A stretch of 15,364 nt of DNA, taken from DAONDZ01 sp964517555 (GTDB taxonomy: Bacteria; Patescibacteriota; Patescibacteriia; Patescibacteriales; UBA12465). The position numbers were made by a program, and so were the translations under genes. The first letter of the stretch is position 1. The number at the start of each line of letters is the position of its first letter. This document shows positions 6,125 through 13,857 of the stretch, in pieces. The DNA is taken from positions 1-15,364 of the forward strand of contig CAZFEF010000018.1 in the NCBI GenBank assembly GCA_964517555.1, in the 5' to 3' direction. The notes under the pieces were generated by a model. It saw only the letters and a program-made list of their open reading frames with translations. It had not been told where the DNA came from and did not search any database.

Positions 6125-7729
6125 ATGGAAGGAGCAATAAAAAAAATTATCGCCTTAAGCCTCAAATCTCGACTAAATATCGAGACTATTAACCAGATAA
6201 AGAGAGCGGTGGCTAAAAGCGAAAAAACCTCGGTTCCACTGCACTCTGATATATTGTCAGCAATCAGGGAGCAATTAGCTGAAACCAAAGATGAGAAAAA
6301 GAAGGATCGTCTATTAAAACTAATGCGCCTATTCCGCAAACGAGCGGTGAGAACTCTTTCCGGCATTGCCCCGGTAGCGGTCCTAACCAAGCCGTATCCT
6401 TGTCCCGGCCATTGTTCTTATTGCCCCAATGAAAAAGATGTACCCACCAGTTATCTTTCCAACGAGCCGGCAGTAATGCGGGCCATCCGTTGCGGCTATG
6501 ATCCTTATCGCCAAACCGTCTTACGCCTAAACGCTCTAGAAAACAACGGTCATGAACCAAAAAAAATAGAAATTATAGTGATCGGCGGCACCTGGAGTTA
6601 TCTGCCAGAACAATATCAATATTGGTACATTCTTAATTGTTTTAAAGCGGCCAATGATTTTGTTAAGCTCAGAAAAAAGAGCCCCACCGTAGCTAACGTC
6701 CGCTCTCCATATCCAGCCAAAATGAAACTGAAGGAATTGACTAAAAAACTAGTGATCGAACAAAAGAAAAACGAAACAGCTGAGTATAAGATTATTGGAC
6801 TAACCCTAGAAACTAGACCAGACTATATAAATACTAAAGAGTTAGAGCGAATGAGGCTCTTGGGTTGCACCCGAGTAGAGATTGGGGCTCAAGCTTTAGA
6901 TGATAAAATTTTAAAAAAGAACCACCGCGGTCATGGTACAGCCGAAATCATTCAGGCCACTAAAGTCTTAAAAGATTATGGCTTCAAAGTCACCTATCAT
7001 TTAATGCCCGCCCTGCCTGGATCCAGCCCCAAAAAAGACCTAGCTTGGTTTAAAAAGCTTTTTACTGGCCCCGACTACCAACCGGATCAAATAAAATTCT
7101 ATCCCACTATCGTTACTCGAGGAAGTTTGCTATACCGTTGGTACCGGCAAGGAAAATACAAGCCTTATACCGACAAACAACTACAAGACCTGATAGTCCA
7201 ATGCAAAAAAGTCGTGCCTGAATATGTCCGCATCATCCGTCTCATTAGAGACATTCCCGGAGAATCGATTGTCGCCGGCAATCTCATCACCAACCTAAGA
7301 CAAATCATGCAACAGCGCCAAGTGGAGTGTCGTTGTATCCGTTGCCGTGAAGCTAAAGATTTGGGATTGGTAAAAAATCCTAAAATCAATATTCAAAAAT
7401 ATCTGGCTAGCGATGGTCAAGAGTACTTCATCAGCGCTACTGACTCCAACCAAAAAACTCTCTACGGTTTCTGCCGATTGCGTCTAACACCCAATAGCCC
7501 GATTGCCCCGGCCTTAATCCGAGAGCTTCATGTCTACGGTGAGCTAGTCCCAACCGGACAAAAGAAGAAAGTGCAGCACTCTGGGCTAGGTAAAAAATTA
7601 CTTCTAACCGCTGAAAATATCGCCCACCAACAGCAAGCTGATCGAATCGCTATAATTTCCGGAATTGGAGTCAGGGGTTATTACCGCAAAATTGGCTATC
7701 GATTAAAGAACGGGTACATGATAAAATAA
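6125..7729 (+). CDS. elp3: Elp3-type tRNA U34 carboxymethyltransferase (radical SAM + GNAT)
   Basis: Uses S-adenosylmethionine radical chemistry and acetyl-CoA to carboxymethylate wobble uridine-34 of tRNAs. The 534 residues cover the full stand-alone architecture. There is an N-terminal basic helical region (about 1-80) for tRNA. The radical SAM cluster is C-PGH-C-SY-C (C93, C97, C100), followed by the Elp3 signature EPAVMRAIRCGYDPY (about 114-128), GGTWS (154-158) and LTLETRPDY (226-234). A Cys-rich linker CRCIRC (C402, C404, C407) is the zinc site, and a C-terminal GNAT domain (about 430-534) carries the acetyl-CoA loop QHSGLGKK (484-491). The family is universal in eukaryotes and archaea but scattered in bacteria, where it acts without other Elongator subunits. 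It is nearly leaderless and followed six bases later by the cation transporter gene. Confidence 0.95.
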   Translation: MEGAIKKIIALSLKSRLNIETINQIKRAVAKSEKTSVPLHSDILSAIREQLAETKDEKKKDRLLKLMRLFRKRAVRTLSGIAPVAVLTKPYPCPGHCSYCPNEKDVPTSYLSNEPAVMRAIRCGYDPYRQTVLRLNALENNGHEPKKIEIIVIGGTWSYLPEQYQYWYILNCFKAANDFVKLRKKSPTVANVRSPYPAKMKLKELTKKLVIEQKKNETAEYKIIGLTLETRPDYINTKELERMRLLGCTRVEIGAQALDDKILKKNHRGHGTAEIIQATKVLKDYGFKVTYHLMPALPGSSPKKDLAWFKKLFTGPDYQPDQIKFYPTIVTRGSLLYRWYRQGKYKPYTDKQLQDLIVQCKKVVPEYVRIIRLIRDIPGESIVAGNLITNLRQIMQQRQVECRCIRCREAKDLGLVKNPKINIQKYLASDGQEYFISATDSNQKTLYGFCRLRLTPNSPIAPALIRELHVYGELVPTGQKKKVQHSGLGKKLLLTAENIAHQQQADRIAIISGIGVRGYYRKIGYRLKNGYMIK

Positions 7730-7735
7730 TGCCAT

Positions 7736-8746
7736 ATGAGTAACCATACTAATACAGCTGGCTGGGTGCCAGTTTTAGCCGCCTTTATTGGCAATAGCCT
7801 GGTGTGTTTGGCTAAGTTCTTTGGCTTTATCTTTTCTGGGTCTAGCGCCCTATTTTCAGAAGCAGTCCATAGCCTAGCCGATACCGCCAACCAATTCTTG
7901 CTCCTAGTCGGGGTGAAAAGATCGACCAAGGAAGCGGATAAATTTTTCCCGTACGGTTACGGCCGAGAACGTTTTGTCTGGGCTTTAATTTCTGCCTGCG
8001 GCATATTCTTTATCGGCTGTGGCGTCACTGTCTATCACGGCATCTCCGTTCTAATCCACCACGAATCTTTCACCTATTACCCCTTTACTATCTACATTCT
8101 TTTAGCGGCTTTAATCATCGAATCATTTACTTTGGGTCTAGCTATTAAAGATATTATCAAGCACGGGGGCGGACAAAAATTTAAAGTAGTTTTAAAACAA
8201 GCCGACCCAGCCTCATTAGCTGTTTTCTACGAAGATAGCCTAGCGGTCATCGGTGTTTTAATCGCCATGCTCAGTATTTATTTAAGCCGCATTACCGGAC
8301 AACATTATTTCGATGCCATCGGCTCGATAGTCATCGGCTTGCTCTTAGGCATAATGGCTATTATGCTAATTCAAAAAAATCGCTCTTTTCTGCTGTCAAA
8401 ATCTATGCCCAAAGAACTGCAGAAAAAAGCTATCGAGATCCTTAATTCTGAACCGACCATTGAAAAAGTATTACACTTTAAATCAGTAGTTTTGGATGTC
8501 AACAAATACCTGATCAAATGCGAAGTAGAATTTAATGCCAGCGCCTTGATTGAGCGCCTAGAAAAAAATCGTTTTCTAAAGAAAGAATATGAGTTCGCTA
8601 GCGAGAATTACGAAGGCTTCATGCGTTTTTGCGTTGACTACATGGATCGAGTGCCGCGTTTGATCGGCCAGGAAATAGACGACATCGAACAAGACATAAA
8701 AAAGCAAATACCACAAATACTCTTTATTGATATCGAAATCAATTAA
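7736..8746 (+). CDS. Cation diffusion facilitator (CDF) family metal transporter, SLC30A9-like
   Basis: A 336-residue inner-membrane antiporter that normally exports Zn2+ or a similar divalent ion against protons. It has six hydrophobic segments between about residues 10 and 215 and a cytoplasmic C-terminal domain (about 222-336). The TM2 metal motif is HSLAD (H45, D49). TM5 carries YEDSLAV (E166, D167) instead of the usual HxxxD or DxxxD. The loop FPYGYGRERFVWALIS and the EDS motif resemble the SLC30A9/ZnT9 branch as I recall it, whose transport role is less settled than that of canonical zinc exporters. The C-terminal part is longer than the roughly 80-residue canonical one and ends in a helical acidic stretch. 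It is expressed behind elp3 and ends at a strong terminator. Confidence 0.88.
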   Translation: MSNHTNTAGWVPVLAAFIGNSLVCLAKFFGFIFSGSSALFSEAVHSLADTANQFLLLVGVKRSTKEADKFFPYGYGRERFVWALISACGIFFIGCGVTVYHGISVLIHHESFTYYPFTIYILLAALIIESFTLGLAIKDIIKHGGGQKFKVVLKQADPASLAVFYEDSLAVIGVLIAMLSIYLSRITGQHYFDAIGSIVIGLLLGIMAIMLIQKNRSFLLSKSMPKELQKKAIEILNSEPTIEKVLHFKSVVLDVNKYLIKCEVEFNASALIERLEKNRFLKKEYEFASENYEGFMRFCVDYMDRVPRLIGQEIDDIEQDIKKQIPQILFIDIEIN

Positions 8747-8749
8747 ACT

Positions 8750-8778
8750 AAAAACACCGGTCCAGGACCGGTGTTTTT
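8750..8778. terminator. Bidirectional intrinsic terminator between convergent genes
   Basis: A 13-bp stem (8750-8762 with 8766-8778) has a three-base loop. It has A5 on the left and T5 on the right, so it works for the transporter transcript on the plus strand and for ppsA on the minus strand, whose stop is 15 bases away. Confidence 0.9.
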
Positions 8779-8792
8779 ATATTCTATCTCTT

Positions 8793-11174
8793 TTATCTCC
8801 GCTTTAATCTTTTTTCCTTCTTAGTAACGGCCACAGTCGTTTTCAATACTGTATCCGGTATCAGGGAAATACTATCGATGCCACATTCCACCAAAAACTC
8901 GGCAAAATCAGGAAAATCGCTAGGGCCTTGGCCGCAGATGCCAACCTTGCGACCACGGCTCTTGGCGGTTTCAATCAAATACTGAATCATTAATTTTACG
9001 GCCTGATTCTTTTCATTGGAAACGCCAACTACCTTCAAGTTATCGCCGCTATCGCGATCAATCCCTAAAGTCAATTGAGTTAAGTCATTGGAACCGATAG
9101 AAAAGCCGTCAAAAATGTCGCAGAACTTATCAGCCAAAACAATGTTGGAAGGGATCTCAGCCATGACATAGATTTGCAAACCATCGCGACCACGAACCAA
9201 ACCATTTTGCTTCATAATCTCTTGAACCTTCTTGCCCTCTTCCACGGTGCGGCAGAAAGGAACCATAATCTTCAGATTTTTCAATCCCATCTGTTCCCGA
9301 ACTCGTTTTAAAGCCTGACACTCCAGTTTGAAAGCTGGCAAGAAAATAGGGCTATAATAGCGATTAGCGCCGCGAAAACCGATCATCGGATTAGACTCTA
9401 TGGGTTCATATTCTCGACCACCGATTAAATTAGCATATTCGTTTGATTTGAAATCAGATAGACGGACGATAACATCTTTGGGGTAAAAGGCGGCCGCAAT
9501 CATGGCTACCCCCTCAGCTAATTTATCGACGAAAAATTGGGATTTATTGCTATAACCCCGAGTAATTTTCTCAATTTGCTTCCTCACTTTCTGATCTTTG
9601 ATCTTGGCAAAGTTGATCAAAGTCAAAGGATGGATCTTGATGTAATTGTTGATAATAAACTCTAAACGAGCCAGGCCAACGCCATCGTTGGGAATAAAGG
9701 AATTTAAAAAGGCCAGATCCGGCTCAGCCATATTCATCATAATTTTAGTCTTGGGCCTTCCCAGCTTCTTGATATTGGTTTTCTCGACTTTAAAAGGAAT
9801 AATGCCTTGGTAGACAAAGCCAGTCTCGCCCTCAGCGCAAGAAACAGTTATTTTATCGCTATTTTTTACCTTAGTGGTCACACTATTAGTGCCCACCACA
9901 CAAGGAATACCCAGTTCACGAGAAACAATAGCGGCATGACAAGTTCGGCCGCCTTTGTCAGTCACAATCGCGGCAGCGATTTTCATAATTGGCTCCCAGT
10001 CTGGATCGGTCATGTCGGTGATTAACACTTCTCCCGGCTTAAACTGGCTAATATCTTTAACGTGCATTATTTTGCGAGCTGATCCGGAACCTATTCGGCT
10101 ACCAACGCTTTGACCAGAAACTATTATTTGCCCCCGACGAGAAATGACATAACGCTCTAAAACATTAATATCTTTCTGGCTCTCGACAGTTTCCGGACGT
10201 GCCTGAATAATGTATAGTCGACCATCATGTTTATCTAAGGCCCATTCCATATCCATCGGTTTCTGATAATGTTTTTCAATAATCATCGCCCATTTGCCTA
10301 GCTGAGTCACCTGACTATCAGAAATCGACTGTCTAATCTGATCGGCCGGAGATACGGGAATATTTTTTACTGGAGCCTTAGGGTTAGAATTATAAATCAT
10401 CTTAACCTGCTTTAGCCCTAAAGAACGGGAAATAATCTTCTCGGTTGGTTTGAAGAAATAGAACTCATCAGGGTTGACTCGGCCCTGGACAATATTCTCT
10501 CCTAAACCATAGATGGAATGGATTAAAACGGCGTTTCGGAATCCAGACTCAGTGTCGATGGAGAACATCACACCCGAAGCTTCAGAATGAATCATTTTTT
10601 GAATACCGACGGATAAAGCTATCTTAAAATGATCAAAACCCTTATCAACTCGATAGGAAATAGCGCGATTAGTGAATAACGAAGCAATACATTTTCTAAC
10701 AGCGATCAATAATTCCTGGCCGCCGCGGATGTTAAGAAAAGTTTCTTGTTGTCCGGCGAAAGAAGCGTCCGGCAAATCTTCGGCTGTAGCCGAAGACCGA
10801 ACGGCCACTGATAAATTCTTAGTCTTATATTCTTTGGACAGTTTCTCATAGGCCTGCAAAATACTCTTTTCTAAATCCTTGGGCATGGGGGTTTGCAAAA
10901 TTAGCTTTCTTACCGCCTCCCCTCTTTTCATTAAATCACGGACGTCGTGAGTATTTAGACCTTTCAATATGTCCTTAATCCCTTGCTTTAATCCTTGTTG
11001 TTCGAGAAAATAACGATAAGCAAAGGCCGTGGTCGCGAAACCATCAGGAACCCTGACTCCGGCGCTTTTTAATTTCCGGTACATTTCACCCAAAGAGGCG
11101 TTTTTCCCTCCCACTTGAGGCACATCCTTAATGCCTAATTCATTAAAAAAACGGATAAATTTCGATGATGACAT
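8793..11174 (-). CDS. ppsA: Phosphoenolpyruvate synthase (pyruvate, water dikinase)
   Basis: Converts pyruvate, ATP and water to phosphoenolpyruvate, AMP and phosphate, the entry step of gluconeogenesis from pyruvate. The length of 793 residues is about that of E. coli PpsA (792). An N-terminal ATP-grasp domain (about 1-330) shows VGGKNASLGE, AVRSSATAEDLPDASFAGQQ and IQARPETV. The swivelling phosphohistidine domain has GGRTCHAAIVSRELGIPC with catalytic H413. The C-terminal PEP-binding barrel has GFRGANRYY, MAEIPSN, GSNDLTQLTLGIDRD and GICGQGPSD with catalytic C747. All expected catalytic residues are present, so it should be active. It is a single-gene unit with its own promoter and terminator. 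The start agrees with the conserved opening of the ATP-grasp domain. Confidence 0.96.
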   Translation of the reverse strand: MSSSKFIRFFNELGIKDVPQVGGKNASLGEMYRKLKSAGVRVPDGFATTAFAYRYFLEQQGLKQGIKDILKGLNTHDVRDLMKRGEAVRKLILQTPMPKDLEKSILQAYEKLSKEYKTKNLSVAVRSSATAEDLPDASFAGQQETFLNIRGGQELLIAVRKCIASLFTNRAISYRVDKGFDHFKIALSVGIQKMIHSEASGVMFSIDTESGFRNAVLIHSIYGLGENIVQGRVNPDEFYFFKPTEKIISRSLGLKQVKMIYNSNPKAPVKNIPVSPADQIRQSISDSQVTQLGKWAMIIEKHYQKPMDMEWALDKHDGRLYIIQARPETVESQKDINVLERYVISRRGQIIVSGQSVGSRIGSGSARKIMHVKDISQFKPGEVLITDMTDPDWEPIMKIAAAIVTDKGGRTCHAAIVSRELGIPCVVGTNSVTTKVKNSDKITVSCAEGETGFVYQGIIPFKVEKTNIKKLGRPKTKIMMNMAEPDLAFLNSFIPNDGVGLARLEFIINNYIKIHPLTLINFAKIKDQKVRKQIEKITRGYSNKSQFFVDKLAEGVAMIAAAFYPKDVIVRLSDFKSNEYANLIGGREYEPIESNPMIGFRGANRYYSPIFLPAFKLECQALKRVREQMGLKNLKIMVPFCRTVEEGKKVQEIMKQNGLVRGRDGLQIYVMAEIPSNIVLADKFCDIFDGFSIGSNDLTQLTLGIDRDSGDNLKVVGVSNEKNQAVKLMIQYLIETAKSRGRKVGICGQGPSDFPDFAEFLVECGIDSISLIPDTVLKTTVAVTKKEKRLKRR

Positions 11175-11204
11175 AGAAAAAAATGATTTATTAATTATGT
11201 TTTG

Positions 11205-11213
11205 ATTATATCA
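11205..11213 (-). promoter_or_regulatory. Extended -10 promoter of ppsA
   Basis: On the minus strand TGATATAAT is a perfect extended -10, identical to the one before the pilin gene. Transcription should start near 11198, giving a leader of about 24 bases that is A/T-rich and lacks a Shine-Dalgarno sequence. Confidence 0.65.
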
Positions 11214-11218
11214 TAAAC

Positions 11219-11247
11219 TTTACTTTTTAAGAATAATCCTTTAATAT
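11219..11247 (+). promoter_or_regulatory. Probable promoter of tRNA-Leu
   Basis: TTTACT (11219-11224), a 17-base spacer and TAATAT (11242-11247) lie 18 bases before the mature tRNA 5' end. Each hexamer matches consensus at four of six positions. It overlaps the ppsA promoter region on the other strand. Confidence 0.4.
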
Positions 11248-11265
11248 CATTACAGAAAGTCAAAA

Positions 11266-11350
11266 GCGGGCGTGGTGAAATTGGTATACACGCATGCCTT
11301 AGGAGCATGTGCCTAACAGCATGAGAGTTCGAGTCTCTCCGCCCGCACCA
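11266..11350 (+). tRNA. tRNA-Leu (anticodon UAG), CCA encoded
   Basis: The acceptor arms GCGGGCG and CGCCCGC pair over seven bases, with discriminator A and encoded CCA at 11348-11350. The anticodon stem CATGC/GCATG encloses CTTAGGA, with anticodon TAG at 11300-11302, reading CUA and other CUN codons. A long variable arm, as in type II tRNAs, precedes the T arm GAGAG-TTCGAGT-CTCTC. All parts agree with a functional leucine tRNA. Confidence 0.97.
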
Positions 11351-11364
11351 AAAACATCGCCAAT

Positions 11365-11391
11365 AAAAAACAGAAAAGCTTCTGTTTTTTT
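11365..11391 (+). terminator. Terminator of tRNA-Leu
   Basis: An 11-bp stem (11365-11375 with 11380-11390), loop AAGC, has a T-rich 3' side directly after the tRNA. It is A-rich on the left, so it might also act on the opposite strand. Confidence 0.85.
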
Positions 11392-11403
11392 ATTAACCCC
11401 AGT

Positions 11404-11432
11404 TTGAAAAAAGATAATAAACAGGATAAAAT
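11404..11432 (+). promoter_or_regulatory. Promoter giving a leaderless lgt mRNA
   Basis: TTGAAA (11404-11409), an exact 17-base spacer and TAAAAT (11427-11432). The predicted start site, seven bases after the -10 box, is the A of the ATG at 11439. This is the cleanest leaderless arrangement in the window. Confidence 0.75.
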
Positions 11433-11438
11433 AGACAT

Positions 11439-12260
11439 ATGTTTAATTTTCTCCACACCTTCCACCCGGATCGAATCGCTTTAACCATCGGGCCAATCTC
11501 TCTCTATTGGTATGGCCTTATTATAGTTTTGGCCATGGTTGTCGGCCTGATAACCGCCATTACTATCGCTAAAAAATACCAAATCAAATCCGAAGAAGTT
11601 ATTGATTTATCATTTTGGTTGATACTTGCCGGCATCATCGGCGCCAGAATATATGAAGTCCTGCTAAACTGGCAATACTATCATCTACATCCGCTAGAAA
11701 TCCCGGCAATTTGGCAGGGGGGTCTGGCGATCCACGGCGGAATAATCGCCGGGATAATAACGGTCATAGTTTGGGCGAGACACAAAGACCTTTGGTTGTG
11801 GTTAGCAATAATTTCTCCGGCCGTAGCCATAGGACAAGCTATCGGCCGATTCGGCAACTACTTTAACCAAGAACTATTCGGTCTCCCCACCGATCTTCCC
11901 TGGGGCATACCGATAGATCTAATCAATCGCCCTAACCAATATATCTCCCAAGACTTTTTTCACCCCACCTTCCTTTATGAGTCTCTGGGCTGTTTGCTAA
12001 CTTTTATAATTTTAATAATTGTTCAAAGAACTCCGGCTAAAAATACTAACCAGAAACGTTTAATTGTGTTATTATATTTATGCCTCTATTCCTTGTTGCG
12101 TTTTGTCTTGGAGTTTTGGCGCATTGATGCCGCTCCTACCTGGGGAATGTGGCGTTGGCCACAAATAATGAGCGGCCTAATAATCATCGTCAGCTTATCA
12201 ACTTATTTTATTCTTCATCGTTATGACCAAAAAACTCGGTCTCAAAGAAAAACGAGCTAG
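11439..12260 (+). CDS. lgt: Prolipoprotein diacylglyceryl transferase
   Basis: Transfers diacylglycerol from phosphatidylglycerol to the lipobox Cys of prelipoproteins at the periplasmic side of the inner membrane, the first step of lipoprotein maturation. The 273 residues have about seven membrane segments. Hallmarks are GGLAIHGG (94-101, with H99 corresponding to the essential His of E. coli Lgt), the signature GRFGNYFNQE (136-145), HPTFLYES (175-182), and RFVLEFWR near the end (R221, E225, R228). It is apparently leaderless. The end of the gene overlaps the start of the MFS gene by 38 bases in another frame, so the two are co-transcribed. No lipobox protein is seen elsewhere in the window. 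Confidence 0.96.
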   Translation: MFNFLHTFHPDRIALTIGPISLYWYGLIIVLAMVVGLITAITIAKKYQIKSEEVIDLSFWLILAGIIGARIYEVLLNWQYYHLHPLEIPAIWQGGLAIHGGIIAGIITVIVWARHKDLWLWLAIISPAVAIGQAIGRFGNYFNQELFGLPTDLPWGIPIDLINRPNQYISQDFFHPTFLYESLGCLLTFIILIIVQRTPAKNTNQKRLIVLLYLCLYSLLRFVLEFWRIDAAPTWGMWRWPQIMSGLIIIVSLSTYFILHRYDQKTRSQRKTS

Positions 12261-13401
12261 TCTAAAACTGTTATACTTTCTAGCTTTTGTCTTAGCTCTA
12301 GCGACGGCCATGCCGGCCTATATTGAATCTAACTATATCCGTCAATTTGTTGGGCTCGAATGGGTCAGTCTATTCTTCTTAGGGGCCAATATTTTAGCCT
12401 TAGCGGTTATTGTCTATTTTCCAAGCATAATCCAAAAATATAAGAACTACCGCACTTCAGAAGCAGTACTTTTCTTCTATTTTCTTTCGTTAGTTTTGCT
12501 TTCAATTTCTCAAACCGGATTAGGCGTTTTTATTTCATTCGCTTTACTGATCATTAGCTCAACCCTGATCTGGATTAGTATGGATATTTTTGTGGAAAGC
12601 TATTCCTCAACTGCCTCGACCGGCAGAACCCGGACTTTATTTTTTACGTTTGTAAACATGGGCTGGATCATTGCCCCAATGATTTCTAGCTACTTTATCA
12701 AGCTTAACGGTTATCGCATTGTCTATTTAGCAGCCGCCCTGACGCTAGCTGTCTTTTATATCTTCTTTATCAAAAAAAGCCGACAGCTAATCGACAAAAA
12801 TAAATATCAAAAAATGGCGGCCATAGAAACCTGCAAAAAGATTTGGCGCTCCAAAAACCTGCGCGGTATTTTCTTGGTTGCGGTTTTATTAAATACTTTT
12901 TACAGCTTAGCCGTAATTTACGTCCCGCTACATCTGACCCAAAACATCGGCTTCTCCTGGGAGTCAATCGGTATTATGTTCTCATTCATGCTTCTGCCCT
13001 TTGTTTTATTTGAACTGCCAGCCGGAGTATTGGCTGACAAATATTGGGGAGAAAAAGAATTGCTTTATGTGGGATTGAGCATTTTGATCATCGCCCTGCT
13101 TCTCTTTTTCGGATTAAGCACTACTAGCGCCATAATCTGGGGTGGAGTGCTTTTTTTCAGTCGCATCGGCGCGGCCCTGGTTGAAGCTATGAAAGAAACA
13201 TATTTCTTTAAAATCGTCGGGGCCGAAGATGTCTCTTTAATTGACTTTTTCCGCACCTCCACCCCGCTAGGTTATATCCTGGGAACCACGATTGGTGCCT
13301 TAGTAACCTTAATACTGCCGATTAACTTCATCTTTATTATCTTGGCCGTTCTTTTGTCCAGCGGCTTCTATTTTATTAAAATTATCAGGGACACCAAATA
13401 A
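12223..13401 (+). CDS. Major facilitator superfamily (MFS) transporter
   Basis: A 392-residue integral membrane protein with about twelve hydrophobic segments in two halves split by a basic cytoplasmic loop near residues 185-210 (KKSRQLIDKNKYQK). A variant of the MFS loop motif is seen after the second half begins, at about residues 265-280 (ELPAGVLADKYWGEKELL), a G-x-x-aD-x-x-G/K-like sequence. The substrate is unknown; drug or metabolite efflux would be the usual guess, without support. The start at 12223 lies inside lgt; the sequence from this Met (TKKLGLKEKRASLK, basic, then hydrophobic) fits a cytoplasmic N-terminus, and no better start is present before the first membrane segment. There is no Shine-Dalgarno. 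Confidence 0.88.
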   Translation: MTKKLGLKEKRASLKLLYFLAFVLALATAMPAYIESNYIRQFVGLEWVSLFFLGANILALAVIVYFPSIIQKYKNYRTSEAVLFFYFLSLVLLSISQTGLGVFISFALLIISSTLIWISMDIFVESYSSTASTGRTRTLFFTFVNMGWIIAPMISSYFIKLNGYRIVYLAAALTLAVFYIFFIKKSRQLIDKNKYQKMAAIETCKKIWRSKNLRGIFLVAVLLNTFYSLAVIYVPLHLTQNIGFSWESIGIMFSFMLLPFVLFELPAGVLADKYWGEKELLYVGLSILIIALLLFFGLSTTSAIIWGGVLFFSRIGAALVEAMKETYFFKIVGAEDVSLIDFFRTSTPLGYILGTTIGALVTLILPINFIFIILAVLLSSGFYFIKIIRDTK

Positions 13402-13410
13402 TCCAAAACA

Positions 13411-13438
13411 AAAAGACACCACAATTGCGGTGTCTTTA
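13411..13438. terminator. Bidirectional terminator, MFS gene and tRNA-Arg
   Basis: A nine-bp stem AAAGACACC/GGTGTCTTT (13412-13420 with 13429-13437) has an eight-base loop. The plus-strand side has only a short T-run. The minus-strand side is followed by TTTTTGTTTT, so it is stronger for tRNA-Arg, which ends two bases away. Confidence 0.75.
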
Positions 13439-13439
13439 G

Positions 13440-13511
13440 CGCTCCCAAAGGGAATCGAACCCCTACCTCAAGCTCCGGAAGCTTGCGTTCTATCCATTAG
13501 ACTATGGGAGC
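13440..13511 (-). tRNA. tRNA-Arg (anticodon CCG), CCA not encoded
   Basis: Reading the minus strand, acceptor GCTCCCA pairs with TGGGAGC, with discriminator G. The anticodon stem CAAGC/GCTTG holds loop TTCCGGA, giving anticodon CCG for CGG codons. The T arm is GGGG-TTCGATT-CCCC. The 72-nt length is normal. The bases after the discriminator are CTA rather than CCA, so the CCA end must be added by a nucleotidyltransferase, in contrast with the tRNA-Leu here. Confidence 0.96.
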
Positions 13512-13521
13512 AGACTATTCA

Positions 13522-13550
13522 ATTTAAACAGACTGGGATTAGGAAATCAA
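13522..13550 (-). promoter_or_regulatory. Probable promoter of tRNA-Arg
   Basis: On the minus strand TTGATT (13545-13550), a 17-base spacer and TTAAAT (13522-13527) lie ten bases before the tRNA 5' end. Confidence 0.5.
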
Positions 13551-13556
13551 GAGCAA

Positions 13557-13588
13557 ACAAAACAGAGCCTATTTAGGCTCTGTTTTGT
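13557..13588. terminator. Strong terminator downstream of the Cys-rich peptide gene
   Basis: A perfect 14-bp stem (13557-13570 with 13575-13588) has loop ATTT. On the minus strand it ends in a T-rich tract 18 bases after the stop of the gene at 13607, closing the sigma factor module. Confidence 0.88.
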
Positions 13589-13606
13589 AGTATACTAAAT
13601 CTCAAA

Positions 13607-13843
13607 TTAACGTCCACAACCACAACCCGACTGAGATCCTGCTTGAGCGCCCTTGTTCTGGCAACCGCAAGAGCATCCCTGGCCACATTTTTCCGGTCCG
13701 CCCTGGCAAGAGCAAGTAGCGGCCTTGGCATTATTACCTCTTTCCTCGGCTTCAACTCTGCCTGAGCCAGAACTAAAAGCAAAAATAGCACCGGCAATAA
13801 ACAAAGCTGAAACAATACCACCCAAAACAATGTTTTTATTCAT
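13607..13843 (-). CDS. Small anchored or secreted Cys-rich peptide
   Basis: A 78-residue protein with a hydrophobic N-terminus (about 5-24, a signal peptide or anchor), a short polar linker (25-43), and a C-terminal tail with eight Cys (44, 46, 53, 57, 59, 61, 74, 76) spaced by Gly, Ser and Gln. CxC and CGC patterns of this type fit metal binding, as in metallothionein-like or metal-chaperone tails, but match no family I can name; disulfide cross-linking is an alternative. The hydrophobic start puts the Cys tail outside the cytoplasmic membrane. It is the last gene of the module with the ECF sigma factor and the three-TM protein, whose own tail has similar Cys spacing. A longer ORF in another frame here lacks these features. 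No Shine-Dalgarno precedes the ATG. Confidence 0.78.
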   Translation of the reverse strand: MNKNIVLGGIVSALFIAGAIFAFSSGSGRVEAEERGNNAKAATCSCQGGPEKCGQGCSCGCQNKGAQAGSQSGCGCGR

Positions 13844-13857
13844 AATTTTAAATTAAT

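Noticed and set aside
6088..6390. 100-residue minus-strand ORF inside elp3
   Set aside because: It lies antisense to the conserved N-terminus of Elp3 and shows no motif; it is a shadow of the real gene.
13573..13830. 85-residue minus-strand ORF overlapping the Cys-rich peptide
   Set aside because: It is the shifted frame of the Cys-rich gene, runs through the terminator stem and has no sensible domain or start context; the 78-residue frame has a signal segment and patterned Cys.
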